From assembly GCF_943372915.1 (NCBI RefSeq), contig NZ_CALSAN010000015.1, positions 1 through 64,000 of the forward strand: a stretch of 64,000 bases of DNA, read 5' to 3'. Shown in pieces: positions 55,097 to 63,070 of the stretch. A program made the position numbers and the translations under genes. The notes below the pieces were generated by a model. That model had not been told where the DNA came from. It did not search any database and was given only the letters and a program-made list of their open reading frames with translations. Source of the DNA: Ferrovibrio terrae_A. GTDB lineage: Bacteria; Pseudomonadota; Alphaproteobacteria; Ferrovibrionales; Ferrovibrionaceae. Within the stretch, counting starts at the first letter, position 1, and the number at the start of each line of letters is the position of its first letter.

Positions 55097-55789
55097 ATGG
55101 CGAAGACCATCACGATCAACGCCCATGATGGCGGCACATTCAGCGGTTACCTGGCAGAACCTGCGTCTGGCAAAGGCCCCGGCATCCTGGTCATCCAGGA
55201 GATCTTCGGCGTCAACCAGGTGATGCGCGACATCTGCGACGATCTGGCCCGCCAGGGCTATGTCGCACTCTGCCCCGACCTGTTCTGGCGCCAGGAGCCC
55301 GGCGTCGACATCACCGACAAATCCAAGGCGGAATGGGACAAGGCCTTTGCGCTGTTCGGCGGCTTCAATCTCGACAATGGCGTGGAAGACCTCAAATCCG
55401 CGCTGGCGGTGCTGCGCAAGCTCACCGGCGGCAAGGTCGGCACGGTGGGATACTGCCTCGGCGGCCGACTCGCCTTCCTGATGGCGGCGCGCAGCGATGT
55501 GGATGCCGCCGTGGCCTATTACGGCGTCATGCTGGCCGACCATCTGGGTGAAGTCGGCAAGATCAGGAAGCCGCTGCTGATGCATTGCGCCACCGAGGAC
55601 AAGTTCGTGCCCAAGGATGCGCAGGCCAAGGTGAAAGCCGCCGTGGCCGCCAATCCCGCCATCACCCTGCATGAATACCAGGGCAACGATCATGCCTTCG
55701 CCCGCGTCGGCGGCGAGCATTACGACAAGGCGGCGGCCGATCTGGCCAATGGCCGCAGCGCCGACTTCTTCAAGAAGCATCTGTCCTGA
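55097..55789 (+). CDS. Dienelactone hydrolase family protein
   Basis: 230-residue alpha/beta hydrolase with the Cys-Asp-His triad of dienelactone hydrolases: Cys in VGYCLGGRLAF, Asp in CATEDKFVP and His in GNDHAFA. Start of the fold is ILVIQEIFGVNQVMRDICDD. The classic enzyme opens dienelactone in chlorocatechol breakdown; many chromosomal copies have unknown substrates. AGGAGG upstream. It is followed 22 bases later by a quinone oxidoreductase gene. Confidence 0.9.
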   Translation: MAKTITINAHDGGTFSGYLAEPASGKGPGILVIQEIFGVNQVMRDICDDLARQGYVALCPDLFWRQEPGVDITDKSKAEWDKAFALFGGFNLDNGVEDLKSALAVLRKLTGGKVGTVGYCLGGRLAFLMAARSDVDAAVAYYGVMLADHLGEVGKIRKPLLMHCATEDKFVPKDAQAKVKAAVAANPAITLHEYQGNDHAFARVGGEHYDKAAADLANGRSADFFKKHLS

Positions 55790-55811
55790 GCGACGTATAG
55801 GAAAACACACA

Positions 55812-56786
55812 ATGGTTCACGCGATCCGCATGCACGCCCCCGGCGGCCCCGAAGTGATGAAGTGGGAAGAGGTCGAGGTCGGCGCGCCCGGCGCCGGCCA
55901 GATCCGGCTGAAGAACACCGCCGCCGGCCTGAACTACATCGACACCTATCACCGCACCGGCCTGTACAAGCTGCCGCTGCCGCTCACGCTTGGCATGGAA
56001 GGTGCCGGCACCGTCACCGCCGTGGGTGACGGCGTGGCCGATATCAAGGTGGGCGACCGCGTCGCCTATGCCTCGGCGCCGCTCGGCTCGTATTCGGAAG
56101 AACGCCTGATGCAGGCCGACCGCGTGGTGGTGCTGCCCGAGGGCATCAGCGACCAGACCGCCGCCGCCATCATGCTGAAGGGCATGACGACGGAATACCT
56201 GGTTCAGCGCACCTACAAGATCAAGGCCGGCGATACCGTGCTGTTCCATGCCGCCGCCGGCGGCGTGGGTCTGCTGTTCGGCCAGTGGGCCAAGGCGCTG
56301 GGCGCCACCGTGATCGGCACGGTGAGCACCGAGGACAAGGCCAAGCTGGCGAAGGCCCATGGCTACGACCATATCATCAACTACCGCACGGAAAACTTCG
56401 CCGAGCGCGTGAAGGAGATCACCAAGGGCGCCGGCGTGCCGGTGGTGTATGACGGCGTCGGCAAGGACACCTGGGCCGGTTCGCTCGACTGCCTGTCACC
56501 ATTTGGCCTGATGGTCAGCTTCGGCAACGCATCCGGCCCGGTGCCGCCGTTCGAGATCACCACGCTGGCCGGCAAGGGCTCGCTCTATGTCACGCGGCCG
56601 ACGCTGGTCACCTACACGGCAAAACGCGCCGATCTGGTCAAATCGGCCAACGACCTGTTCGCGGTGGTGAAGAGCGGCAAGGTGAAGGTGGAAATCCCGC
56701 AGACCTATGCGCTGAAGGATGCCGCCCGCGCCCATGCCGATCTGGAAGCGCGCAAGACCACCGGTTCGACCCTGCTGCTGCCGTAA
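55812..56786 (+). CDS. qor: NADPH:quinone oxidoreductase (zeta-crystallin type)
   Basis: 324-residue medium-chain dehydrogenase without zinc ligands. N-terminal substrate half with AGLNYIDTYHRTGLY, Rossmann half with HAAAGGVGLLFGQWAKALGA and VVYDGVGKDTW. It reduces quinones or enones with NADPH. ATG 55812 is taken; the longer frame overlaps the hydrolase. It probably forms a two-gene unit with the dienelactone hydrolase. Confidence 0.92.
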   Translation: MVHAIRMHAPGGPEVMKWEEVEVGAPGAGQIRLKNTAAGLNYIDTYHRTGLYKLPLPLTLGMEGAGTVTAVGDGVADIKVGDRVAYASAPLGSYSEERLMQADRVVVLPEGISDQTAAAIMLKGMTTEYLVQRTYKIKAGDTVLFHAAAGGVGLLFGQWAKALGATVIGTVSTEDKAKLAKAHGYDHIINYRTENFAERVKEITKGAGVPVVYDGVGKDTWAGSLDCLSPFGLMVSFGNASGPVPPFEITTLAGKGSLYVTRPTLVTYTAKRADLVKSANDLFAVVKSGKVKVEIPQTYALKDAARAHADLEARKTTGSTLLLP

Positions 56787-56822
56787 GGCACCTACAACAC
56801 AGATCGTCACACCACAACAAAG

Positions 56823-56918
56823 ACCGTCACCCTCGGATTTATTCCGAGGGTCCATCTGCGGGCTCCCGAGATGTGGATGCCTGGGATGGACCCTCGGGAC
56901 AAGCCCGAGGGTGACGGT
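56823..56918. repeat. Nested palindromic intergenic repeat
   Basis: Outer arms ACCGTCACCCTCGG (56823-56836) and CCGAGGGTGACGGT (56905-56918) are perfectly inverted. Inner arms CCGAGGGTCCATC (56844-56856) and GATGGACCCTCGG (56885-56897) are also perfect. Alternatively two hairpins (56830-56850 and 56891-56911) can form. This looks like a dispersed palindromic element as often found between alphaproteobacterial genes. Confidence 0.8.
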
Positions 56919-57025
56919 TTATGGAGTGGCCCGGCTTATGGGTTGGACCGCCCAGCCCGCCACTGCCATGCGGTAGCGGCCTACCTCTTCCGTCATGGCG
57001 GCGGGTTTGCCATGCTGCCGCCGCC

Positions 57026-58012
57026 ATGACCGACCTTCTCAGCCTCGCCGCCGGCAACCTGTTGTCGCCGATGATCCTCGCCTTCGTGCTCGGCGCGGTG
57101 GCGGCCTTCCTCCGTTCCGATCTTGAAATCCCCGAGGGCGCCGCCAAGGCGCTGGCGATCTATCTGATGTTTGCCATCGGCTTCAAGGGCGGCGTCGCCA
57201 TGCACAGCGCCAGCGGCTGGGCCCTGGTCGGCGCCATTGTCGCCGCCCTCGCCCTCAGCCTGGCCCTGCCGGTGCTGGCCTTTGCGCTGCTGCGCGGGGT
57301 GTGGCGCCAGCCACGCATCAATGCCGCCGCCATCGCCGCCCATTACGGCTCGATCAGCATCGTCACCTTCGTGACGGCGGCGGAATTCCTGCGCAGCCGC
57401 GACATCCCCTATGAGGGCTATCTGGTTGCCATGACGGCGGTGATGGAAACCCCGGCGATCCTGATCGGCCTGCTGCTGGCCGGCCGCCAGACGCAACAGG
57501 GCATGCAGCATGGCGCCAGCGAGCGCGGCGCCCTGGTGCGCGAGGTGCTGGTCAACGGCTCGGTGATGCTGCTGGTCGGCGGCTTTATCATCGGCTGGAT
57601 CACCGGCGATGCCGGCCTGGCCAAGATCAAGCCCTTCGTCGCCGACCTGTTCAACGGCGCGCTCTGCATCTTCCTGCTCGATATGGGCCTGGTGGCGGTG
57701 CGCCAGGGCCGTGCCGCCAAACACTTCCCCCGGGCGCTGATCCTGTTCGGCCTGGTGATGCCGCCGATCGGTGCCGCCTGCGGCTTCCTGGCTGCAGCAG
57801 CCCTTGGCCTCTCGGTCGGCGGCGCCATGCTGCTGGCGGTGCTGTCAGCCTCGGCCAGCTATATCGCCGTGCCGGCGGCCATGCGCCTGGCGCTGCCGGC
57901 CGCCAATCCCTCGCTGTCGGTGACACTGGCGCTGGCGATCACTTTCCCCTTCAATGTCGCCATCGGCCTGCCGCTGTACCTGATCGTGGCGCAGCGGCTT
58001 TTCGGGAACTGA
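57026..58012 (+). CDS. sbtA: Sodium-dependent bicarbonate transporter SbtA-like
   Basis: 328-residue membrane protein with about ten transmembrane helices and SbtA (DUF897) family character: LYLMFAIGFKGGVAMHS-like first repeat (AIYLMFAIGFKGG), HYGSISIVTFVTAAEFLR, MTAVMETPAILIGLLLAG and ASASYIAVPAAMRLALP. SbtA takes up bicarbonate in cyanobacteria and many heterotrophs. ATG 57026; sbtB follows 4 bases after the stop, which strengthens the assignment. Confidence 0.86.
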   Translation: MTDLLSLAAGNLLSPMILAFVLGAVAAFLRSDLEIPEGAAKALAIYLMFAIGFKGGVAMHSASGWALVGAIVAALALSLALPVLAFALLRGVWRQPRINAAAIAAHYGSISIVTFVTAAEFLRSRDIPYEGYLVAMTAVMETPAILIGLLLAGRQTQQGMQHGASERGALVREVLVNGSVMLLVGGFIIGWITGDAGLAKIKPFVADLFNGALCIFLLDMGLVAVRQGRAAKHFPRALILFGLVMPPIGAACGFLAAAALGLSVGGAMLLAVLSASASYIAVPAAMRLALPAANPSLSVTLALAITFPFNVAIGLPLYLIVAQRLFGN

Positions 58013-58016
58013 CCAC

Positions 58017-58322
58017 ATGGCCCATCCGCGCAGGAAGATCGAGATCATCGTCGAGGCGCCGCTGCAGAAGCCGGTGCTCGACTGGCTGGCCCAGCAGGGC
58101 GTGAAGGGCTGGAGCGTGTTTCCGCGCGTGATCGGCGGCGGGCGCCATGGCGAACGCAGCGGCGACGACATCACCCGCGCGTTTGACAATGTGATGATTG
58201 TCGCCATCGCCAGCGAGACGGTGGCAGCCGCCGTGCTGGATGGTTTCCACACCCGCTTCGCCGATGCGGTGGCGGTGGTCTACACGTCCGCTGTGGACGT
58301 GGCCCGGCCGGACCGCTTCTAA
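58017..58322 (+). CDS. sbtB: PII-like SbtB regulator
   Basis: 101-residue small PII-superfamily protein: RKIEIIVEAPLQKPVLDWLA, GWSVFPRVIGGGRHGERSGDD, then VMIVAIASETVAAAVLDGF and a C-terminal strand VAVVYTSAVDVARPDRF. SbtB trimers bind adenine nucleotides and gate SbtA. The T-loop-like Gly/His/Arg segment is in place. It overlaps the following HugZ-like gene by one base (TAATG). Confidence 0.8.
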   Translation: MAHPRRKIEIIVEAPLQKPVLDWLAQQGVKGWSVFPRVIGGGRHGERSGDDITRAFDNVMIVAIASETVAAAVLDGFHTRFADAVAVVYTSAVDVARPDRF

Positions 58323-59035
58323 TGGACCCGAAAACCCCCGCCCAGCAGGCCCGCGCGGTGGCGCGCGCCTGCCGCACCGCCAGTCTCGCCACCATCATGG
58401 CCGGCAATCCCGGGCACCAACCTTATGCCTCGCTGGTGCTGGTGGCCTTCGACCATGATGCCGCGCCGCTGCTGCTGATCTCGCGGCTGGCCGACCATAC
58501 CAAGAATATTCTGGCCAGCGACCGCGTCAGCCTGCTCTGCGACGGAACAGTTGGATTGTCTGAGCCGCTGACCGGCCCGCGCGTCAGCCTGCTCGGCATG
58601 GCCGAGAAAACCGACGAGCCGCGCCACCGCGCCCGCTACCTCGCCCGCCATCCTTCAGCCGAAATGTATGCCGGCTTCGGCGATTTCGCGTTTTACAAAA
58701 TCCATGTCGAGCGCGCACATATCGTCGCCGGCTTCGGCAAGATCCACTGGCTGGATGACTATCTTTATGCCGGCGACAGCGCGGCGCTGGCCGCGGCCGA
58801 AGCCGATATCCTGCAGCATATGAACACCGACCATGCCGATGCCGTGCAGCTCTATGCCACGAAGCTGCTGGGCAAAAGCGGCGATGGCTGGAGCCTCTGC
58901 GGCATCGATGCCGAGGGCGCGGATTTGTTGCGCGATGGCGAGGTCGCGCGGCTCGGTTTCGCCAAGACGATTGCGACGGCCGAGGAAGCCCGCGTCGAAC
59001 TGGTGCGGCTGGTCAAGCAGGCGCGGGGTTCCTGA
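58322..59035 (+). CDS. HugZ-like pyridoxamine-oxidase-fold protein
   Basis: 237-residue protein with an N-terminal FMN/haem-binding split-barrel (ARACRTASLATIMAGNPGHQ, PLLLISRLADHTKNILASDRV) and a C-terminal DUF2470 domain (AEADILQHMNTDHADAVQLYA). This is the architecture of HugZ-type haem utilisation proteins, though many homologues are of unknown function. Coupled to sbtB by one-base overlap. Confidence 0.87.
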   Translation: MDPKTPAQQARAVARACRTASLATIMAGNPGHQPYASLVLVAFDHDAAPLLLISRLADHTKNILASDRVSLLCDGTVGLSEPLTGPRVSLLGMAEKTDEPRHRARYLARHPSAEMYAGFGDFAFYKIHVERAHIVAGFGKIHWLDDYLYAGDSAALAAAEADILQHMNTDHADAVQLYATKLLGKSGDGWSLCGIDAEGADLLRDGEVARLGFAKTIATAEEARVELVRLVKQARGS

Positions 59036-59048
59036 TCGTTATGCAGCA

Positions 59049-59393
59049 ATGAAATCCAAACCGGATTCAGCCCCGTTTCTGTCGGTAATCGTTCGGGCCT
59101 ATGAAGCATATGGCGCAGAGCCACCAGTCCTACAACGCGTCATCAACTCACTGTCACACGTAGCCAAAACGCGATCTGACCTCGTGGAACGGTATGGCAA
59201 TGCCATGCAGGATCAGAGTGCGAAAGAGATTGATTCACTAATTCGTCAGGTCGATCTGGAATTGATCAAGCTGGTCGAATCACACGCCATAAACCCTGCG
59301 AAGGTCACTCTTTTCGCCAACTTAAAAGTCAACGCCACGACCAAACGATTGCATATCGGAAACAGCATGACGTCAGTGCCCCTCTTTACATGA
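59049..59393 (+). CDS. Orphan small protein, atypical composition
   Basis: 114-residue protein not recognised. It starts MKSKPDSAPFLSVIVRAYEA and has a helical Lys/Asp-rich middle, DQSAKEIDSLIRQVDLELI, with no signal peptide. The stretch 59101-59340 has 119 G+C in 240 bases (50 percent), clearly below the neighbours at about two thirds, suggesting recent acquisition. It follows the HugZ-like gene by 13 bases. No good ribosome site is seen, so it could be a chance frame. Confidence 0.45.
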   Translation: MKSKPDSAPFLSVIVRAYEAYGAEPPVLQRVINSLSHVAKTRSDLVERYGNAMQDQSAKEIDSLIRQVDLELIKLVESHAINPAKVTLFANLKVNATTKRLHIGNSMTSVPLFT

Positions 59394-59424
59394 AAAAGCC
59401 CGCCGGTCTTGCGACCGACGGGCT
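59393..59424 (-). terminator. Terminator of metNIQ
   Basis: Stem AGCCCG-C-CGGTC / GACCG-A-CGGGCT with one mismatch (59397-59424), followed on the minus strand by TTTTT. It ends the leftward metNIQ transcript. Confidence 0.8.
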
Positions 59425-59478
59425 TCGTCACGTCCTGCGTCCGGGGAGGACTTGCGCGGACGGTAATCTAAAAACCGC

Positions 59479-60270
59479 TTACCAGCTGGTGACGACGGCC
59501 TTCTGGTATTTCTGCTCGACAAAGGCCTTCACCTCCGGCGACTGGTAGGCCTTCACCAGCTTGGCGTATTCCGGCTTGTCCTTGTCCTGGGTGCGCACCG
59601 CGATAATGTTCACATAGGGCGCCTTGGCGCCTTCGGTGGCGATGGCGTCCTTCACCGGCGACAGGCCGGCGGGGATGGCGTAGTTGGTGTTGATCGCGGC
59701 GGCGTCCAGCTCATCGAGCGCGCGCGGCAGCTGGGCGGCATCGAGTTCGACGATGCGGATCTTCTTCGGGTTATCCGTGATATCCAGCGGCGTCGCCTTC
59801 AGGCCGGCATCTTTCTTCAGCTTGATCAGCCCGGCCGATTCCAGCACCAGCAGGGCACGGCCGCCATTGGTGGGGTCGTTCGGGATGCCGAGGCGGGCGC
59901 CACTGGGCAGCGCGCCGAGATCCTTCACCTTCTTGGAATAGACGCCCATCGGGAAGTTCACGGTATAGCCGATAGGGCTAATCTTGTAGCCGCGATCCTT
60001 CACCTGCGCCTCCAGATACGGCAGGTGCTGGTAGGAATTCACGTCGAGGTCGCCAGCATTGAGCGCGGCATTGGGCTGGATATAGTCGCTGAATTCGACG
60101 ATCTGGATCTTCAGGCCGTCGCGTTCGGCCACCTTCTTCACCTGCTCGAAGATTTCCGCATGGGGCCCGGCGGTGACGCCGACCTTGATCGGCTTGTCCT
60201 GGGCCACAGCGGGCAGGCTGATGAAGGATGCGAGCGCGAGAGCGGCAAGCGAACGACGGGTAAGAGACAT
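59479..60270 (-). CDS. metQ: Methionine ABC transporter binding protein MetQ
   Basis: 263-residue periplasmic binding protein of the NlpA/MetQ family. The Sec signal peptide ends PAVA-QDKPIK with no lipobox. Family signatures: VGVTAGPHAEIFEQVKKVA, VEFSDYIQPNAALNAGDLDVN and DELDAAAINTNYAI. It captures D/L-methionine for MetNI. Start MSLTRRSL was chosen; a TTG-like upstream extension is not needed. Last gene of the operon. Confidence 0.93.
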   Translation of the reverse strand: MSLTRRSLAALALASFISLPAVAQDKPIKVGVTAGPHAEIFEQVKKVAERDGLKIQIVEFSDYIQPNAALNAGDLDVNSYQHLPYLEAQVKDRGYKISPIGYTVNFPMGVYSKKVKDLGALPSGARLGIPNDPTNGGRALLVLESAGLIKLKKDAGLKATPLDITDNPKKIRIVELDAAQLPRALDELDAAAINTNYAIPAGLSPVKDAIATEGAKAPYVNIIAVRTQDKDKPEYAKLVKAYQSPEVKAFVEQKYQKAVVTSW

Positions 60271-60311
60271 GATGGTTTCCTTTTCTGGTGGGGAGACGGG
60301 TTTTTTGAAAT

Positions 60312-60965
60312 TCAACGGTGACTGAGGCGGCGCACCAGGCGGTCGCCCGCCGACTGCACGCCCTGCACGAAGACGATCAGCACCAGCACGACGGCGAGCA
60401 TCACCTCGGGCAGGAAGCGCTGGTAGCCATAGCGGATGCCGATATCGCCCAGGCCGCCGCCGCCGACCGCGCCGGCCATGGCGGAATAGCCGATCAGGCT
60501 GACCAGCGTGATGGTGAGGCCGGCGACGATGCCGGGCAGAGCCTCGGGCAGCAGCACTTTCACCACGATCTGCAGCGGCGTGGCGCCCATGGCCTCGGCG
60601 GCTTCAATGAGGCCGGCCGGCACTTCGCGCAGCGCGGTTTCCACCAGGCGGGCGATGAAGGGAATGGCGGCAATCGTGAGCGGCACCACGGCGGCGGCCG
60701 TGCCGATGGAGGTGCCGACCACCAGGCGCGTGAACGGGATCACCGCGACCATGAGAATGATGAACGGCGTGGAGCGCGCCGCATTGACCACCAGCCCGAG
60801 CACGCGGTTGAGCCCGACATTCTGCAGGATGCCGCCGCGATCGGTGAGGATCAGCACCACGCCGAGCGGGATGCCGAAGGCGGCCCCGATGGCGCCGGAA
60901 ATCCCGACCATCACCAGGGTTTCAAGCAGGCCGTCAAACAGCAGCGCGATCAATTGCGATGACAT
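60312..60965 (-). CDS. metI: Methionine ABC transporter permease MetI
   Basis: 217-residue permease with five transmembrane helices and the EAA loop EAAEAMGATPLQIVVKVLLPEA. The start MSSQLIALLFDGLLETL lies inside the last 32 bases of metN, giving translational coupling. Followed by metQ. Confidence 0.93.
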   Translation of the reverse strand: MSSQLIALLFDGLLETLVMVGISGAIGAAFGIPLGVVLILTDRGGILQNVGLNRVLGLVVNAARSTPFIILMVAVIPFTRLVVGTSIGTAAAVVPLTIAAIPFIARLVETALREVPAGLIEAAEAMGATPLQIVVKVLLPEALPGIVAGLTITLVSLIGYSAMAGAVGGGGLGDIGIRYGYQRFLPEVMLAVVLVLIVFVQGVQSAGDRLVRRLSHR

Positions 60966-61986
60966 CTTCAAGTTCCTCAACAATGAGCTGGCGGCTGGCC
61001 AGATAGGATTTGGCGGCGAGCAGCTTGGCGTCGTCGCCGCGCGCCTGCACCACCATGACGCCGAAGGGGCGGCCCTGGATCTCATCGATCCGGCCATGCA
61101 GGATATTGAGATCGAGGCCGAGATTGCGCGACAGCTCGGCGATCACCGGCGCATCGGCATGGGGCCCGGTGAACAGGATGCGCCACAGGCGCGCATTCGC
61201 GACAGGCTGCGCGGCCAGCCGCTTCTGCAGCGCCGGCGGCAGGGCGAAGCCGATCAGGTCGGCCACGAAACTGCGCGTGGTGGCATGCTGCGGCCGGGTG
61301 AAGACATCGTAGGTGGCGCCCTGTTCGATGATCTGGCCGCGCTCCATCACGGCGACGCGGTCGGCGATTTCCTTCACCACCGCCATCTCATGGGTGATCA
61401 GCACCACCGTCAGATTGAGGCGGTCGCGGATATCCTTGATCAGCTTCAGGATCTGTTCGGTGGTTTCCGGATCGAGCGCCGAGGTCGCCTCGTCGCAGAG
61501 CAGCACCTTGGGATCGGTGGCCAGCGCGCGCGCAATGCCGACGCGCTGCTTCTGGCCGCCGGACAGCTGCGCCGGATAGCGGTCGGCCTTGTCGGCCAGG
61601 CCGACCAGATCGAGCAGCGGCGTCACCTTGGCGCGGATTCCGGCCTTGCTTTCGCCACGCAGTTCCAGCGGCAGCGCCACATTGTCGAACACGTTGCGCG
61701 CCGACAGCAGGTTGAAATGCTGGAAGATCATGCCGGTGTCGCGGCGTGCCGCGCGCAGCTCGGCGGCTGGCAGCGCCGTCAGATCGCGGCCGGCGACCAG
61801 CACGCGGCCCTCGGTGGGCCGTTCCAGCAGGTTGATGACGCGGATCAGCGTGGATTTGCCGGCGCCCGAGCGGCCGATCACGCCGAAGATCTCGCCCTGT
61901 TGCACGGTGAGCGACACCTGGCGCAGCGCCTCGACCGAACCGGACTCGGCGTCAAAGCGCTTGGTGATGTTTTGCAGGTCGATCAT
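60934..61986 (-). CDS. metN: Methionine ABC transporter ATPase MetN
   Basis: 350-residue ATPase. Walker A GRSGAGKST, signature LSGGQKQRVGIARALA, Walker B VLLCDEATSALDP, H-loop LITHEM. The C-terminal NIL (C2) domain from about 265 senses methionine and gives feedback inhibition. ATG 61986 (MIDLQNITKRF) is preferred over a TTG three codons earlier. Confidence 0.95.
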   Translation of the reverse strand: MIDLQNITKRFDAESGSVEALRQVSLTVQQGEIFGVIGRSGAGKSTLIRVINLLERPTEGRVLVAGRDLTALPAAELRAARRDTGMIFQHFNLLSARNVFDNVALPLELRGESKAGIRAKVTPLLDLVGLADKADRYPAQLSGGQKQRVGIARALATDPKVLLCDEATSALDPETTEQILKLIKDIRDRLNLTVVLITHEMAVVKEIADRVAVMERGQIIEQGATYDVFTRPQHATTRSFVADLIGFALPPALQKRLAAQPVANARLWRILFTGPHADAPVIAELSRNLGLDLNILHGRIDEIQGRPFGVMVVQARGDDAKLLAAKSYLASRQLIVEELEDVIAIDRAAV

Positions 61987-61991
61987 GGCAC

Positions 61992-62264
61992 TCAACGGTC
62001 AAACGGCAGGAAACTGAGCGACAGCAGATCGCCACCCGCATGCCAGTCGGGCGGCAGTGCCAGCGGATCGGTCAGCGAGGTGGCCTGATCGGCCCAGGCC
62101 ACCATGGCGTTGTCGTTGCTCACCGCCTGGCGGCTCACAGCGCTCAGGCGTTCCGGCGCCAGGAAGGCCGTGAAAGCCGCCTGCAGGCGGCTGCCGAGTG
62201 CAAGACGGCGACCGCGGTCGTGATGCGTCACATGGATGGGAACTTCCAGCTGGATATCGGTCAT
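61992..62264 (-). CDS. Small protein in the met operon (90 residues)
   Basis: 90-residue protein, MTDIQLEVPIHVTHHDRGRR..., with GGAGGT upstream. Helical in the middle (LQAAFTAFLAPERLSAVSRQ) and ending in a hydrophobic LLSLSFLPFDR. It has no signal peptide or known domain that I recognise. It lies 5 bases before metN and 4 after the next small gene, clearly in the operon. Confidence 0.6.
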   Translation of the reverse strand: MTDIQLEVPIHVTHHDRGRRLALGSRLQAAFTAFLAPERLSAVSRQAVSNDNAMVAWADQATSLTDPLALPPDWHAGGDLLSLSFLPFDR

Positions 62265-62268
62265 GGTC

Positions 62269-62475
62269 TTACCTCCAGGCGCGGCTGTGCTGGTTATCGT
62301 TGGCGGCACGCTGCAACACGCGCGCGGCCCGTTCCGCATCGGCGGTGCGGCGGAACAGCTGCTGCTCGATGGCGGAGAATTGCGGGGTGGAGGCGAAGAA
62401 GCGGAACCCGCCGCGTTCGCGGATCACCAGGCCGGCGGCCTCGCCGGCCGCCTCGATCAGATAGGCTTCACTCAT
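62269..62475 (-). CDS. Small protein in the met operon (68 residues)
   Basis: 68-residue protein, MSEAYLIEAAGEAAGLVIRE..., with GGFRFFASTPQFSAIEQQLF and a final Arg/Asn-rich AERAARVLQRAANDNQHSR. GGAGC lies before its ATG at 62475. The pattern reminds me of small proteins placed with sulfur-transport genes in alphaproteobacteria but this is unverified. A 6-bp hairpin GCCAGC/GCTGGC lies directly upstream (62491-62506). Confidence 0.6.
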   Translation of the reverse strand: MSEAYLIEAAGEAAGLVIRERGGFRFFASTPQFSAIEQQLFRRTADAERAARVLQRAANDNQHSRAWR

Positions 62476-62546
62476 GGGATAGCTCCGTTGGCCAGCCGGG
62501 GCTGGCAGTCATGTCGCGGGAAAAGATGAAGGCAGGCGGGCTGCGT

Positions 62547-62585
62547 TCAGCGACAACAACAGAAGCGGGGGGTGCGGATGGTCAT
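62547..62585 (-). CDS. Leader peptide uORF ending in Cys-Cys-Cys-Arg
   Basis: Thirteen codons: MTIRTPRFCCCR then TGA. The three Cys codons are consecutive TGT, followed by one CGC Arg codon. A good ribosome site CGGAG lies 7-8 bases before the ATG. It is upstream of the first small gene of the methionine-uptake operon. Poly-Cys uORFs act as cysteine-responsive attenuators in mycobacteria (known); here a similar role is an inference. The frame is short enough to arise by chance, but the combination of Shine-Dalgarno, Cys run and location argues against it. Confidence 0.55.
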   Translation of the reverse strand: MTIRTPRFCCCR

Positions 62586-62632
62586 GGGTCGTCTCCGAGT
62601 TCAGATCGGGCCCACGCGTGTCTCCACGTCGT

Positions 62633-62683
62633 GGCGCTTTAGCGTTGGTGCGCGGCGCAAGCTGCCCTTCAAATCCCGCGATC
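62633..62683 (-). ncRNA. SAM-II-type riboswitch candidate
   Basis: On the minus strand a 51-base block shows the SAM-II layout: P1 CGCGG/CCGCG, conserved GATTTG, a loop with AGGGCAG, CTTGC, then after P1 ACCAAC-GCTAAA-GCGCC. GG in the loop can pair with CC at the 3' end where known SAM-II has CC/GG, a covariation. SAM-II elements are about 52 bases and occur ahead of methionine genes in alphaproteobacteria. Identification is from memory of the consensus. Confidence 0.6.
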
Positions 62684-62704
62684 CGGCCGTGACCGGATGA
62701 TGCC

Positions 62705-62733
62705 TATATTCCACACCCGTATCGCCAAGTCAA
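62705..62733 (-). promoter_or_regulatory. Promoter for the metNIQ leader
   Basis: On the minus strand TTGACT, 17 bases, AATATA. A start about 7 bases downstream would place the SAM-II candidate about 15 bases into the transcript, an ideal arrangement. No other good promoter is seen in this region. Confidence 0.55.
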
Positions 62734-62894
62734 GTCTATTTCACAGTATATGATGCAAACTGGGAATATCTCACACGCAGATACAGCATAGCTCTGTTCA
62801 AGCTATTGATCTGATTGGACTGATGGACAGGGAAGCTGGCTGGCTCAGTCGGGGTCGGCCCGCCAATGCCCCATAATGACGGACCGACCACAAA

Positions 62895-62922
62895 CCTCGT
62901 CACGACCAGCAGAGTGACGAGG
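62895..62922. other. Isolated 9-bp stem-loop
   Basis: CCTCGTCAC (62895-62903) and GTGACGAGG (62914-62922) with a 10-base loop, in the 485-base gap between the met leader and the PAS_5 gene. No T run follows on either strand. The rest of the gap holds the promoter and riboswitch and otherwise shows nothing recognisable. Confidence 0.4.
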
Positions 62923-63070
62923 CCGACTTAAGAACCGCACCGGAGCGCGATGTCGATGAGTATATGCGAATGATTTGCAGTTACAAGTCTTATCTGGCCG
63001 CCCCCATGCTTTTTTCACTCTTTGCTTTGCATGCTCTAGGCGGGTTGGGGAAACGGGGACTGAGCGCAGC

